From: Dryocosmus kuriphilus | Taxonomy: Eukaryota > Arthropoda > Insecta > Hymenoptera > Cynipidae | Reading direction: 5' to 3' | Length of the DNA: 64,000 bases | Assembly (NCBI GenBank): GCA_038277395.1 | Contig: CM076193.1 | Span: 88,861,583-88,925,582 of the forward strand | In this document: positions 1 to 10,133 of the stretch, piece by piece | Position numbering within the stretch: the first letter of the stretch is position 1 | Layout: the number at the start of each line of letters is the position of its first letter | Made by a program: the position numbers and the translations under genes | The notes under the pieces: model-generated | The model's database searches: none | Told to the model about the DNA's origin: nothing | The model's input: only the letters and a program-made list of their open reading frames with translations

Positions 1-1409
1 GTCATTCACAGGTATTAAAAATAAATCGCAATCTGCGTATATGGAAGGAGCTCGCTCTCGATTCTTAAAGTTCTGAAATTCAGTAATGTTCCTCCCGTGC
101 TTCGGAAGCACCACTCTGAAGTCATTTAGTTTCACACAATCTTTGGTGTGTGCAACCAGTTTTTCCATACTTGCAAAGTAGTGCAAGCACCGGCCCAGAT
201 GAATTTTCTGTTTTTCTTTGCAGACAGTTGACTAGAAACCAATCGCGATAGGTCCTTAATCCAAACGTAGTGAAAATTAAATGTTCTTGGTCCTCTCCCT
301 TCTTCTTCTTCTTCTTCTTCTTCTTCACCACCGCTCTCATCCACACAAACATAATCTTCCTCCACAGGAAGAAGACTTACATGCGTGTCTCTTCTTTGTG
401 AGGTGAGATGAAGAGGTACCACTGTGAATTTATTTTCACTCTTCTTAATAAGTCCATAGATATGATTTGGTTCTTCTCCTCGAAAGTGTGCACATCCTTG
501 AGTGCAACTGGAAAAGAAATTTCCGAAAAATCCAGTTCATTTTTGTAATCCTGGTATTTTGATACGCGATTAGCACTTTTATTCGAGTCAGATGGGTGTA
601 AGGCTGAGAGTATTGCCTACTTGAAACACTCGTTGTCATAGTTGTTTTGTATGTTCACACAAGCTTCGTTTTTCTTGATGTATGGTGGAAGATCAATGTT
701 TGAACCTGCCTTCATTGGATTCAACTTGTTGATGTTGACCGAAAGATTTATGATGGGGTGAAGGTCCCACCCAGAGTCTTTATCCTCAAATTTCTCCATT
801 TCTTCGAGGACTGGGTACCTGACATAGGTTTCAAACCATAATTTTATATCAGTCGTTTAATATAAGGCTACGTTCTTGGATTTACAAGGTTTTTCATCCG
901 ACTTGTCTTTGCCAATTTTTTTACAATAGGCAAGAAGCACAGGGTTTATCATTAGTGATTTATGGTGTCGTATATCCTTGCTCACATGTGAAATAAATAG
1001 ACGTTGCGCATCGTCTAAGAAAAGCAAGAACATCTTTGTGTACTAGATTTGCCACAACACACGTTTTAATGCGACCATTGAATGCTTTGTCGACATCTAG
1101 CCATTTGACACGATTATCGACGTCATCAGATTTTCCTTGCAAATCTCCTCCTCCTCTTTTCTTATTTAATACATCGAAGCGAACCTCCAAGCATGCAAGC
1201 TTCTCAATTATATTTAGACACTTTTGTTTTTCGCCTGAAGTCTGCCGTGGTGTTTTTCTTCTAAGTTCTCTCCGAACTATTTTCAGACAAAGTGAGCATT
1301 CGTCTTTCCATTTTTTCACTTTGTCGAGAGGTGTGCATCCAGACCATTCCATTAAGCTCGACGCATCCTCTATATCCGGAACAAGCCTTACACACTCGTC
1401 GAGTATCAT
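1..1409 (-). pseudogene. Polinton protein-primed DNA polymerase B, N-terminal part, broken
   Basis: Read leftwards, the reverse strand keeps returning to one recognisable protein across several frames. In order these are an open stretch at 1409-960 with WLDVDKAFNGRIKT, one at 799-617 with SGWDLHPIINL, and one at 422-132 with an acidic run and FHYVWIKDLSRLV. After a frame slip near 200 come a Cys/His cluster (RCLHYF...HTKDC) and, at the window edge, YADCDLF, where the exonuclease domain of family-B polymerases begins. From memory this order matches the long PolB proteins of insect Polintons, where the polymerase copies the linear element by protein priming. Catalytic motifs would lie left of base 1. 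The acidic run comes from a TTC/GAA triplet expansion at about 299-325. Several stops and frameshifts make it a pseudogene. The 5' end faces the terminal block at 1985-3682. Confidence 0.72.
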
Positions 1410-1429
1410 TTTGACGGAGCTATAATAGT

Positions 1430-1890
1430 AAGACCACTATCCTTTTTTACATTCACAGACATAAATAACAGTACATTCATCCTTATTTCACCGGTCAATA
1501 GTAAAGTTAAAAAAAACTGCACTGGAGATTTTCTTCACTCAATGTGAATATTAAAGTCACTATCCTTTTTCACAGTCAATAATGTCTTTAAGGTCACTAT
1601 TGTTCCTTTCACTATATATAAAAGTTCATAATACTAGTAAAGTCCATAACACAAACTGTACTTCTGGTTTCTCTCAACAAATATAAAAGTCTATAAGAAT
1701 GTCTATAAGAAAAATTCACATAACTGCAGTTCTGTTTTTTCACGCATATTCGATAGTTCATAGTGAATTCACAAAAAACTGCACTTTTCGCTTTGTCTTT
1801 AAATGCACTATCCTTATTTCACCAGTCAATAGTAAGGTTCACAAAAACTGCACTGGAAATTTTCTTCGCTCAATGTGAAAGACTTGACAG
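1430..1890. repeat. Direct repeats upstream of the polymerase remnant
   Basis: A segment of about 65 bp is present at about 1487-1547 and again at 1815-1880. Both read ttcaccRgtcaatagtaaRgtt, then actgcactggaRattttctt and ctcaatgtgaa. Shorter variants of gtcactatccttttt and cataactgcagttctg lie between them. The area is gene-free and lies where the 5' flank of the polymerase gene would be. I see no function beyond a decayed tandem or promoter-flank repeat. Confidence 0.6.
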
Positions 1891-1952
1891 AAAACGCTAA
1901 ACTGACGGCACTCCGTTCCACTCGCACTTTTATAGACCACCTCTGGAAAGAT

Positions 1953-1972
1953 CCCCCCCCCCCCCCCCCCCC
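1953..1972. repeat. Poly-C run of 20
   Basis: An uninterrupted run of 20 C is followed by accaaaaa. Such runs are prone to length error in assembly. Confidence 0.95.
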
Positions 1973-1984
1973 ACCAAAAATGCT

Positions 1985-3682
1985 TTGAGAACTTGTAGCA
2001 TCATCTTGCGCAATTTTGTGTAATATAGCGTTCAAGAAACTTTCGTGCATATTGCATTATCTTGCGTAATGTGTTGAAATCGAGAACTCGTTGCATCATC
2101 TTGTGCAATGGGATGAAATGTTGTGTAATATAACGTTCAAGAAACTTCTATGCGTGTTGCATCATCTTGCGTAATGTGATGAAATCTTGCGTAATCTAAC
2201 GTTCGAGAAACTTCTATGCGCATTGCATCATCTTGCATAATGTGCTGAAATCGTTGCATCATCTTGCATAATCTAAGACTCGAGAAACTTCTATGCGTGT
2301 TGCATCATCTTGCGTAACGTTGCATCATCTTGTGTAATCTAAACTTCGCGAACCAACTACGCAGTACCTTCTAGAACTTTCTGATGAGAATCTCCGCAAG
2401 AAATTGTTGCATCATCTTGCATAACCTGATGAAGCTTTTCGAGCTTCTATTGCGTAATCTGACCTTCGAGAAACGCCACTCCGACTTTGAAATGCGAGTT
2501 GAAACTTGTCGGTGCATGTTGAAAAACTTTTCGAGTTCTCGAGAGTTCCCGTTGCGTCACCTACAGTTTTTTTATATTAGAGAGAATTTTTTTGTAGCGC
2601 AAATTGAAGCTTGACAATAATGAAGGATGCAAAAAAAAATCTTATAATTTTGAAATTTTTTTTTATCTATCAATTAGATCAGTCTAAGAAAGTTTCCCCT
2701 TGTCCTAATCCCTTTTTCCATATCGCTTGCCATTTTCGAGATATCTGCAAATTTTGAAGAATGCGAAAAAATCAGAAAAAGTCTTGGAATTTTGAAATTT
2801 TGCTTAGTGTATCATTTATATCAGTCCAACAAACTTTCCACTTGTCCTCATCCTTTTTGTCATATCTCTTACGGTTTTCGAGATATTAACAATTTTAGAA
2901 ATTACAAAAATTTTTGTATTTTGAAAAACTTTTTATCGGATCTGGTAGATTTGTTTGAGAAAACGTTCTATTAGAATGAAATTTTGGTCCGTTTTTGCGT
3001 AGCTCTTACCGTTTTCTAGATACCTACAGCTTTTTAAAATCCAAAAAAATAAAAGCTTTTGGAATTTTGAAATTTGTTTGGTCTATCATTTAGGTCAGTC
3101 GGAGGAAGCACCCTTTCGAGAAATCCCAAAATTTTTTCCATTTTTGCGTAACTCTTACCGTTTTCGAGATATCTGCAAAAAATTTGAAAATGCAAAAAAA
3201 AATCAACAAAAAATCTTGGAATTTGAACATTTTTTTTAGCCTACCATTTAGATGAGTCCGAGAAACTTCCCCCTTGTCCTAATCCCTTTCTTCACATCTC
3301 CAACGGTTTTTTCCATTATTTGGAAAATTGAATAAAGTAGCGCCATCTGTCGTCACCAAAAATAAGCTTGCCGTTGTGTACTTCTGGTAACAACTAGCAT
3401 TTATCATTCCAGCCTCAGAACCCTACCCTACCGAATGTGGATTAATACAGGCTTCGGCAACAGACATTGGTGTCATCTATTGACGGCAACAAGAAACTTG
3501 TTGCGGTCGAACGCTACCTCACCAACCGAGGGTAATACTGACTATCGATAACTTAGCACGGACACGAACCACTGAGGGATAACTTAGCAAGGATAAGAAC
3601 CACTGAGGGAATAGTGTCGCCATCTGTCGGCGACAGCGCGAAGCTTGTCGTGATGCGGCCGACCCCGCCCAGTTATACTACT
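1985..3682 (+). repeat. Polinton terminal block, copy A (candidate terminal inverted repeat)
   Basis: Three repeat types lie in order. About 1990-2480 holds tandem units built on gttgcatcatcttgcgtaat plus gttcgagaaacttctatgcg. About 2630-3320 holds five decayed units of roughly 130-150 bp, each with ccccttgtcctaatccctt, gttttcgagatatctgcaaa and cttggaattttgaaatt. About 3330-3682 holds units on gcgccatctgtcg and aagcttgt. The same three blocks, in the same order and orientation, recur at about 17350-18729 beside the second Polinton. Similarity stops in both copies just after tatactact. In both places the block reads outward from Polinton genes, as a terminal inverted repeat would. That role is inference. 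Confidence 0.6.
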
Positions 3683-4805
3683 CACAGCGCGTTGTGCTCA
3701 AAGTCTTTTTGAACGGTTTCGAAGATGTTAATTAGAATGAAAAATCCGAAGGCGAAGTTTTAGAGTAAAATGTTGAAAGTTTTTATTTCGATATATTCTA
3801 CTCCACGTTTTTTAAAAGAGAGAAGAACCGTACGATCTTTGTTTCGTTTTGCTTCAACGTATACTTCTATTATATCCTGCACTCCAGATACTGCTAGAAC
3901 ATCTACTTATTCGCTTTTCGAACTTTTTTGTAAGCTATAATAATGACCTAAGCTATTAAATTAAATGTCAATGATCTTAGATTTTATATATATGTAAGTT
4001 AAAACGTGAATTAATTCATGAAACGCAAATGAAGAAGTGTGTAAAATAGCAAGGGAATAAAACGATGTTTCAATCTCGGCAAATTACTGATAGATGTCGA
4101 CGTTTAACCCACATGTGTCACGTGCGGTTAATTTTAATTAATAATTAACAAAAAGCATTTCAATTTTGATAGAATGTGTAGGCCTAGCGAAAGCTTTTCC
4201 TTAATTTTCAATCTTAATTCACCGACGGCGGAGGCCGTCGCAAACTGCAGAGACAGTCTAGATGTCTCCTTTTTAATCGTGGGTACGGTACTTTTTCTTC
4301 TCTACCTGAGAAGTATTGTTCTGTGAGCAGTAAATTTGAAAATTTCTTGTGAAAGACGTGATGAAGGGGAGAGGTAAAGACAATAAAAATGTTCCTTGGA
4401 TTCAGTTGACAGTTATATTTACAAAATGACAAAAGGAAGGTGGAAAAGGTGGTACAGATTGGCATCAATAGAAAAGAAATAATTGTGACGATACAGCTTA
4501 CCCTTTACAATCTTATTTTACCACGGGGACGACGCTTGAAGAAAGAAGGAATTTTCTTGAGAGCCCTTCCCGGTTGGGCGTAATTAAATTTTCGGTTCGC
4601 AGCCTACTCACAGGAGTAGACTACTAAAGTCTCTTCGCGCACACACTCGCGGAGTAATTTCTCCTTCTCAAATTCACCTCAGAAGGGGATAGAATTTTTA
4701 TTCTATTCTCTGCGGAGTGGAATTCGAATCTTTGCAGAGAAGTCGTTCCCTTCCGTTTTGAGATTCGGAAGGATACGACTTTTTCTTTTGATTTCTAACC
4801 TCTGA
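3683..4805. other. Gene-free AT-rich stretch with short hairpin-like pairs
   Basis: I find no supportable reading frame here. From about 4590 to 4780 there are closely spaced short inverted pairs, for example ggagtagactact and gatagaatttttattctatt, leading into the 64-bp array. Confidence 0.5.
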
Positions 4806-5100
4806 CTTTAGTGCCTTCTTTTTACGTCTCGGCGCAGACGACTCCTTTTTACGTCTCGGTAGGGACGAACTTTAGTGCCTTCTTTTCACGTCTCGGCGCG
4901 AACGACTCCTTTTTACGTCTCAGTAGGGACGGACTTTAGTGCCTTCTTTTTACGTCTCGGCGCGGACGACTCCTTTTTACGTCTCGGTAGGGACGGACTT
5001 TAGTGCCTTCTTTTTACGTCTCGGCGCGGACGACTCCTTTTTACTTCTCGGTAGGGACGGACTTTAGCGCTTTCTTTTAACGTCTCAGCACGGACGGACA
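4806..5100 (+). repeat. 64-bp tandem array, about 4.6 copies
   Basis: The phrase ctttagtgcc starts at 4806, 4870, 4934 and 4998, and as ctttagcgct at 5062, an exact 64-base period. Each unit contains tttacgtctcgg twice, about 30 bases apart, so the unit is itself an old duplication. The copies differ at few positions, so the array is young or homogenised. Confidence 0.93.
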
Positions 5101-5132
5101 ATAATCCGGGCACTCCCGGGTTGTACTTGGTC

Positions 5133-5180
5133 GATTATATTTATATAGTGGTTCGTCAAGAGTCAGTCTAGTCAGTGGTT
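5133..5180 (+). promoter_or_regulatory. Candidate arthropod core promoter (TATA plus TCAGT initiators)
   Basis: Directly after the 64-bp array comes gattatatttatatagtgg, and about 25-30 bases further agtcagtctagtcagtgg, which holds two TCAGT initiator-like sequences. TATA and TCAGT at this spacing fit an arthropod RNA polymerase II core promoter, or an LTR U3/R junction. I see no obvious coding sequence downstream. Confidence 0.35.
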
Positions 5181-6170
5181 AAATTTGTCTATGTCCACAA
5201 TTTCGCGTGGCACTAAACTCCGACTTTCCGCCGCGAAACCGAAGGTAAAAGGGAGTCGAACTGATCCGCACCGGTAGACCCGAGTTATTGTAATTAATTT
5301 TGGCGTTTGATGTGTCTTAAAGGCGCAAAGATAGGGGTAGAAGGTACTAGGAAGTTGTGGTGATATGGTGGGAATTGGACTCTGCTTAGTTGCAAAAACT
5401 CGGAAACGTCGATTTTTTGGTGTGCATTTTGTAATCGACGGGCATCAATTTAGTTATTGATCTCACAAGGCATTGAGAATGAAATTTGCTCTGTTCTCAA
5501 ATTCTTTTTTGATTGCGATATTAATTGATGAAACAATTTTGTATGCCTTCCAAGAGGCAATGACCTCGTCATCAAATTATAAAAATGTCGCAATAAATTT
5601 TGTTTGTCTCTTGGTTAACTTTCAATTTGCCTAAGTGATAAGGTCAGGTCCAGATTTTCAACTAGGCTTTATTTCTAGTGTGTATTATCCTCGACCTGTT
5701 TTTCTCTGTGAAGATTACTGAATGCAGGGTCAATGCCATGCCTACCACGTGCGTTTCTTATGATGGTCGAGCACGTGTATTGCTAGTATAAGCTTGCATG
5801 AGTCAAAGGGAGATGGGATATATGGGAGGAGGCTGAAGTAGAGAGAGAAAGAAAGTGAGCAGCATACCTGCATACACATACATACATATATTATTTTTAG
5901 GATAGTTGTACGATCCATCCATGGCTGGTTGTAATTTACTAAGTTACATATTTAATTATAGATACTACATGTATGATATAGATGGGTTTTCGTGTTTCGC
6001 ACTCTGCATACATGCATTCTCATCAGAACATGCATAATTGTAATCTCTTTTTTTACATTCTCATCAGAGAATGTATTAGATTTATGCAAAATTTGACTTT
6101 AGCAGATTTCATGAAATCTCCACGTTTTGAGACCTCCTGAATCCGAAAAAACGGTTTTTACGATGGTGTC
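5181..6170. other. Gene-free stretch
   Basis: I can support no gene here. A short purine-rich tract and a cataca microsatellite lie at about 5835-5890, and two tctcatcagaacatgcat-like phrases at about 6018 and 6060. The rest is AT-rich unique-looking DNA. Confidence 0.5.
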
Positions 6171-6173
6171 TGT

Positions 6174-6245
6174 CTGCCTGTTGTCGTCATCGTTGTCGTC
6201 GTCGTTGTCGTCGTCGTTGTTGTCGTCGTCGTCGTTGTCGTCGGA
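6174..6245. repeat. TCG/TTG trinucleotide microsatellite
   Basis: An interrupted run of gtcgtcgtt and gtcgtcgtc triplets. Frames through it give poly-Ser or poly-Asp, which are not taken as genes. Confidence 0.9.
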
Positions 6246-6409
6246 GTCTGTTCCCACGATAACTTTCGAAGAACTAATCGGATTGGAATACGCTTTGGAA
6301 CACTTCTTTAAGAGGTAAAAAGAAAGGACGAGTTCTTTAACCAGCGGTTTTTGACCAACGGTTATGGTTTTATCCATCAAAAACGGTTTTCACAAAATCA
6401 AAAAATCCA

Positions 6410-6800
6410 TTTTGCGGCTAAACTATGAGCGATAAAAAAATGTAATAAAGTAAAATTGTTCACCTTAAAAAAATCTACAAATTTTGTCTTAACCATTTTT
6501 TGATAAAATGGACGGTTTTTGTTTTTAATCGATAAAACGATATTAAAAATCAAAAATTTAAAATTTCCCGCCAAACTATGGAAGACACGGAAAAATAATA
6601 ATAAACAAAGTTGTTCGCCTCAAAAAGATCTACAAATTCGCTCTCTATCATTTTTTTGAGCAGACGCGCAGTTTTTGAGTTATTCGTGAAATATGTTATG
6701 AAATATAAAGAAAACCACTCACTTTTCAGCAAAACTGTGCAAGATATGAGAAAATATTAACAAGCAGAATTGTTCGCCTTGGAAAGAGCTACAAAATTTA
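6410..6800 (+). repeat. Decayed tandem repeat, period about 156 bp
   Basis: Three related units start at about 6415, 6569 and 6727. Each reads cRgctaaactatg, then an A-rich stretch, then aRttgttcRcctt followed by aaagatctacaaat. The units are strongly diverged and no coding frame is shared. Confidence 0.75.
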
Positions 6801-6904
6801 TTTATAAGACTCATCGTTTTACTTTTAAGAATCGAAATCCTCTATTGTGAAAATTTGGAAAATCACTAAAGAACTTTACCAATCTACAATGTGTTTAAAA
6901 AAAA

Positions 6905-7140
6905 TGTAATTATCGAGCGCCAAGCGCGAGTGTCATGATGAGAATGTATTCCTTAAGGGCGATAGAGCCTTAAGTAAAATAATTTCTTTTGTATTTTTTA
7001 ATTTAATGGTTTATACGATCCATAAACACCGAGCGCATAGCGCGAGGTGAATAATCTATCGAGCGCGAAGCGCGAGTGCCAACAGACGTGCTTATACTTC
7101 GCGCGAAGCGCGCGATGAGAATGTGCCCGCGGAGCGGGCA
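6905..7140. repeat. Cluster of GC palindromes in AT-rich DNA
   Basis: Five short palindromic words stand out from AT-rich surroundings: gagcgccaagcgcgag near 6918, gagcgcatagcgcgag near 7031, gagcgcgaagcgcgag near 7060, cgcgcgaagcgcgcg near 7100 and cccgcggagcggg near 7125. Two are followed by atgagaatgt. They look like one short hairpin word copied several times. Confidence 0.8.
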
Positions 7141-7950
7141 GATTTTTTTCTATTATATTCCTGAAATTCATGAATTCCTTTCTTTGGTTTATTATATTTC
7201 TAAATTTTATAAAATCTTTTCTTGCCTCTGACGCCAGCTCGCCACTCGCGACCTTCAGGCTTAGGGGTGCTGAGTCAGCATTCTTCCCGTAAGCCCTCGA
7301 GTTACGAGCACGTTTGAGGATTTACTTTTAATGTTGATTTTTAGACTATGTAAAATACTAATAAAAGTAATATTTTTTTATTTTAGTGAGTTCTGACTTG
7401 GCTCGTAACACGTGTAAATGCAAATTGTAATTTCAGTAAGAATTTTCCTGAGAAAAATAATTAGCACAGTTTTGGGAATGTATCAATGAGTGATCCCTTA
7501 ATGAATAAACATTAATTAAAAAAATAAAAGAATAATAATAATGCATGTTTTTAAGGACGCTTTGTATGCGAAAGTGCTAAATGATATGTACAAGTCTGCA
7601 TTCTGCATCTGTGGCAATTTTGAACTTTTTGTTGTTAACTTTTGGTAATTGTATGAATGTTTTTAATATTTTTAAATTTTTATGGAAGTTTTGTTTATTT
7701 TGAATTTTCTGCGCATTTGAAAAAATAAAAGATATACTATGAAGGGAAGAAGAAATTCAGGTATTGATGAAAATTGTTCATTTAATTTTGTAATATGGAA
7801 TTAGTATATGAATACAAAAAGCTAGTAGTATTGTTTATAAACGTACAATTTTTGTCGCTTATAAACGGTATTTCCGCGTTTTCGTTGCTATCGTTGTCGT
7901 CTATACTTTCGATCGCTTTTTCATAAGATCTATAAAGTCCACATATTCCA
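7141..7950. other. Gene-free AT-rich stretch
   Basis: I see no supportable gene. A GC-richer patch at about 7225-7310 contains gctgagtcagca; the rest is AT-rich. Confidence 0.5.
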
Positions 7951-8165
7951 TCACCTCACTTTCCATTTGAAACCCATGCCAAACGATGCGTCAGTGTTAA
8001 AGCAAGAGTGTCCATGATAGTTGGAACAAAGCAAGGAGCAGCACAAGCCATGCTTTCTGCATCCGCAAGTGGCAATTTTACAGTTAGTTTGGCATCCGCA
8101 GGTGATCTTTTTTATGAGTTCTTCAGGAATCGTAGGTTGCAACGGAAAATTTGAACAATTTTTAA
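7951..8165 (-). pseudogene. Cys-rich CXC-like domain fragment, transposon-type
   Basis: The reverse strand encodes KKITCGCQTNCKIATCGCRK followed by HGLCCSLLCSNYHGHSC, eleven cysteines in about 40 residues with the CxCx4Cx3CxCRKxGxxC spacing of tesmin/TSO1-like CXC regions. From memory, very similar segments end many uncharacterised arthropod transposon proteins. Only this domain is recognisable. Upstream sequence in the frame is low complexity and has no clear start. The function of the parent protein is unknown. Confidence 0.45.
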
Positions 8166-9359
8166 ATTTTTTTTTTAGTAAAGTCTTTTGATGAATTGAA
8201 ATGTTGTAAAAATACGTACATTTTGCAAGTAATTTAATAAAAAAACTAATAAGTGGCAAACTTAGAGAAAATGAACACATTAGTTGTAAATTTGAAGCTT
8301 CAAATAATCTTCGTTTGAGACGCCATTAATATATTTGTAATTAGCGCGAAAAGGTAGCCGAGATAAAAAAAAAACATCTTAATTGGTTAATTAGTTGTTG
8401 AGATATTCGAACGTTGAGCGATTTGAACGCGTAAATTTATTTTTGGCGCGAGTGCCCGGAAGACGAGATCAGCTTCCCCTACTCCGTCTCCACGAAAGCC
8501 ATAGAATCCTGTTCGAGATTCAGTCACGATTATGAACAATTTAGTTAGATTGAATTGACTCGTAAATTTATTGAAAATGAGTATTAGCCTTCTTCTATCT
8601 ATGCTATTCATTGCAGATGAATATGTTTATAAATGTAGCAGCAGTAATTGTTAATAATAAAAAAATTATGTCAGCAAGAAATTGACATATAACAATTCTT
8701 TTGGTAGTAAAATGTGTGAAAACAGCAACTATTCTCAAGATTCCATGAAATGAGATTTGAGGGAGTATTCTTATTTGTTTATATCGAGAAAACGCACCCT
8801 CTTTTTAAGACAATTTATGCAACTTAATAATAAAAAGTTGTTTTGCCTTTAAGTGTCTTTGATAGTACAACTCTTCTGGAGTAAAAAGCGCCCTCAATTG
8901 TGGAAACCCAATCGGCCAAGGCTGTAGAAATTCCATTGAAAAAAAGTCGGTTTTTTAATAACAAGTGACTTTTTGGGAGAACTACTGATTTGTTCATAAT
9001 CGCTTTTAGTGCACTATCTTGGAATAACAAAGGCATATTTTCTGAAAGTTTGAAAGCGATTACTGAATTATAAAAAAAATTTCTTAATTAAGGAAAAGCG
9101 ATTTTGAATAGTTTTTATTATATTTCACTTAAAAAAATAGACGAATCTTAACGCACTACCAGTCATTTTATATATCTCTTTAAGGCCTACCTTTTTCGAT
9201 TAGACCTTTTGTTTGTCAGACAAATAGATTCGTACCAATAAACAAAAAACGTGGTTTTCAAACTTCAAACGTAATCTGAAAATCTTAAGGACAAAAAGCT
9301 CGAGTGGGAAACATTCTTCATTCTACATTCCAATACTACAATAATCAACAGTCATCCTG
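8166..9359. other. No recognisable gene
   Basis: Minus-strand open frames at 8387-8611 and 8824-9036 show no motif I recognise and no codon pattern that persuades me. The stretch at 8390-8530 is GC-richer than its surroundings and may be an old insertion. Confidence 0.4.
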
Positions 9360-9760
9360 CGGGTAGCATTTAATGTCCCGCACAGCGCGGAAACCCAGTG
9401 CTACAGGTGCCACGCTATCGGACACATTGCCCGAGAGTATGCGGAAGAAGATCGCAGCAAATTCTGCCGGCGATGTCTTGAGGAGGGCCACAAGGCGGCA
9501 GAGTGCCAAAAATTGGCAATGCTCCGCCCGCCCTCAAAACCCAGTAGAAAACCGTAGAAAGGTGAAGCAAGCAGGAGAAGCTGGAGACAGCGAAGAAAAC
9601 GGCACCCCCTGAAGTAATGCGAAAGCGGTTCCAAAGGGATTATTGCCAAGAAAAAGAGGGAGCAGATTTTAATGGGTGGGGCCGGCTTGCCGGAGGAGCC
9701 CCACACTATGTGCGTAATGCATTACCTCCTCCCTCCCTCCCAAAAAAAAATTATTGTAGA
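9360..9760 (+). mobile_element. R1-like LINE fragment: ORF1 zinc knuckles joined to the 3' end
   Basis: Bases 9393-9557 encode the tail of an ORF1 with two CCHC knuckles. The first, CYRCHAIGHIAREY, has its last Cys changed to Tyr. The second, CRRCLEEGHKAAEC, is intact, and a TAG follows. About 100 bases later, 9673-9755 matches the 3' end of the R1-like LINE at 38971-39080 (cttgccggaggagcccc, gtaatgcatt, cctccctccc, then poly-A). The whole of ORF2 is therefore missing between them. The family link is read directly from the two 3' ends. Confidence 0.7.
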
Positions 9761-9787
9761 GAGTTGAGGTGAATGTAGAAATATAAC

Positions 9788-9818
9788 TCTGTAGCGCGTC
9801 TTACTTCAGATCAGTCAT
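9788..9818 (+). pseudogene. Partial tRNA-Trp-like remnant
   Basis: ctctgtagcgcgtcttact followed by tcagatcag resembles the D-arm and anticodon-arm part of the tRNA-Trp-like sequence about 110 bases downstream. The remainder is not recognisable. Confidence 0.4.
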
Positions 9819-9889
9819 TGTAAATTGTTACTTTCGACTCTTGTAAATGCACAGCAGTATCACTTGCGTTAAGGTGAATTTAGTCATAA

Positions 9890-9947
9890 TCCCCCGTGGC
9901 GCAATGGTAGCGCGTCTGACTCCAGATCAGGAGGTTACATCGGGGTA
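9890..9947 (+). pseudogene. tRNA-Trp (CCA) pseudogene lacking the T arm
   Basis: The acceptor 5' strand and D arm (cccccgtggcgcaatggtag) and the anticodon arm (cgcgtctgactccagatcag, anticodon CCA) match the usual insect tRNA-Trp. After gaggttacat the sequence jumps to cggggtaaaa, so the T stem-loop with the internal B box is deleted. It cannot fold normally and probably cannot be transcribed by RNA polymerase III, although a T-run follows. Confidence 0.75.
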
Positions 9948-9960
9948 AAAAATTTTTTTT

Positions 9961-10133
9961 CTAATAGGGGATATAAGGGTTATATATTGAACAAAATAAA
10001 AAGTGTATATGAATTGCTTTTTTATTTACCAAAACCTTACATCTAGTTAGTACAAGCGTATAATTTGTACATTGAATCTCATAATTAATTCTTCGTCGGC
10101 CTAACATCGATTGAACGTTGGTTCTTCGTTGGT
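9961..10133. other. Left flank of the second Polinton
   Basis: AT-rich DNA ends in several ttggttcaac repeats at about 10105-10165, which overlap the end of the integrase frame. No copy of the terminal block is visible here, so the left end of this Polinton appears lost. Confidence 0.45.

Noticed and set aside
6099..6380. 93-codon minus frame with a long Asp run
   Set aside because: The Asp run is the trinucleotide microsatellite; the flanks show no conserved features.
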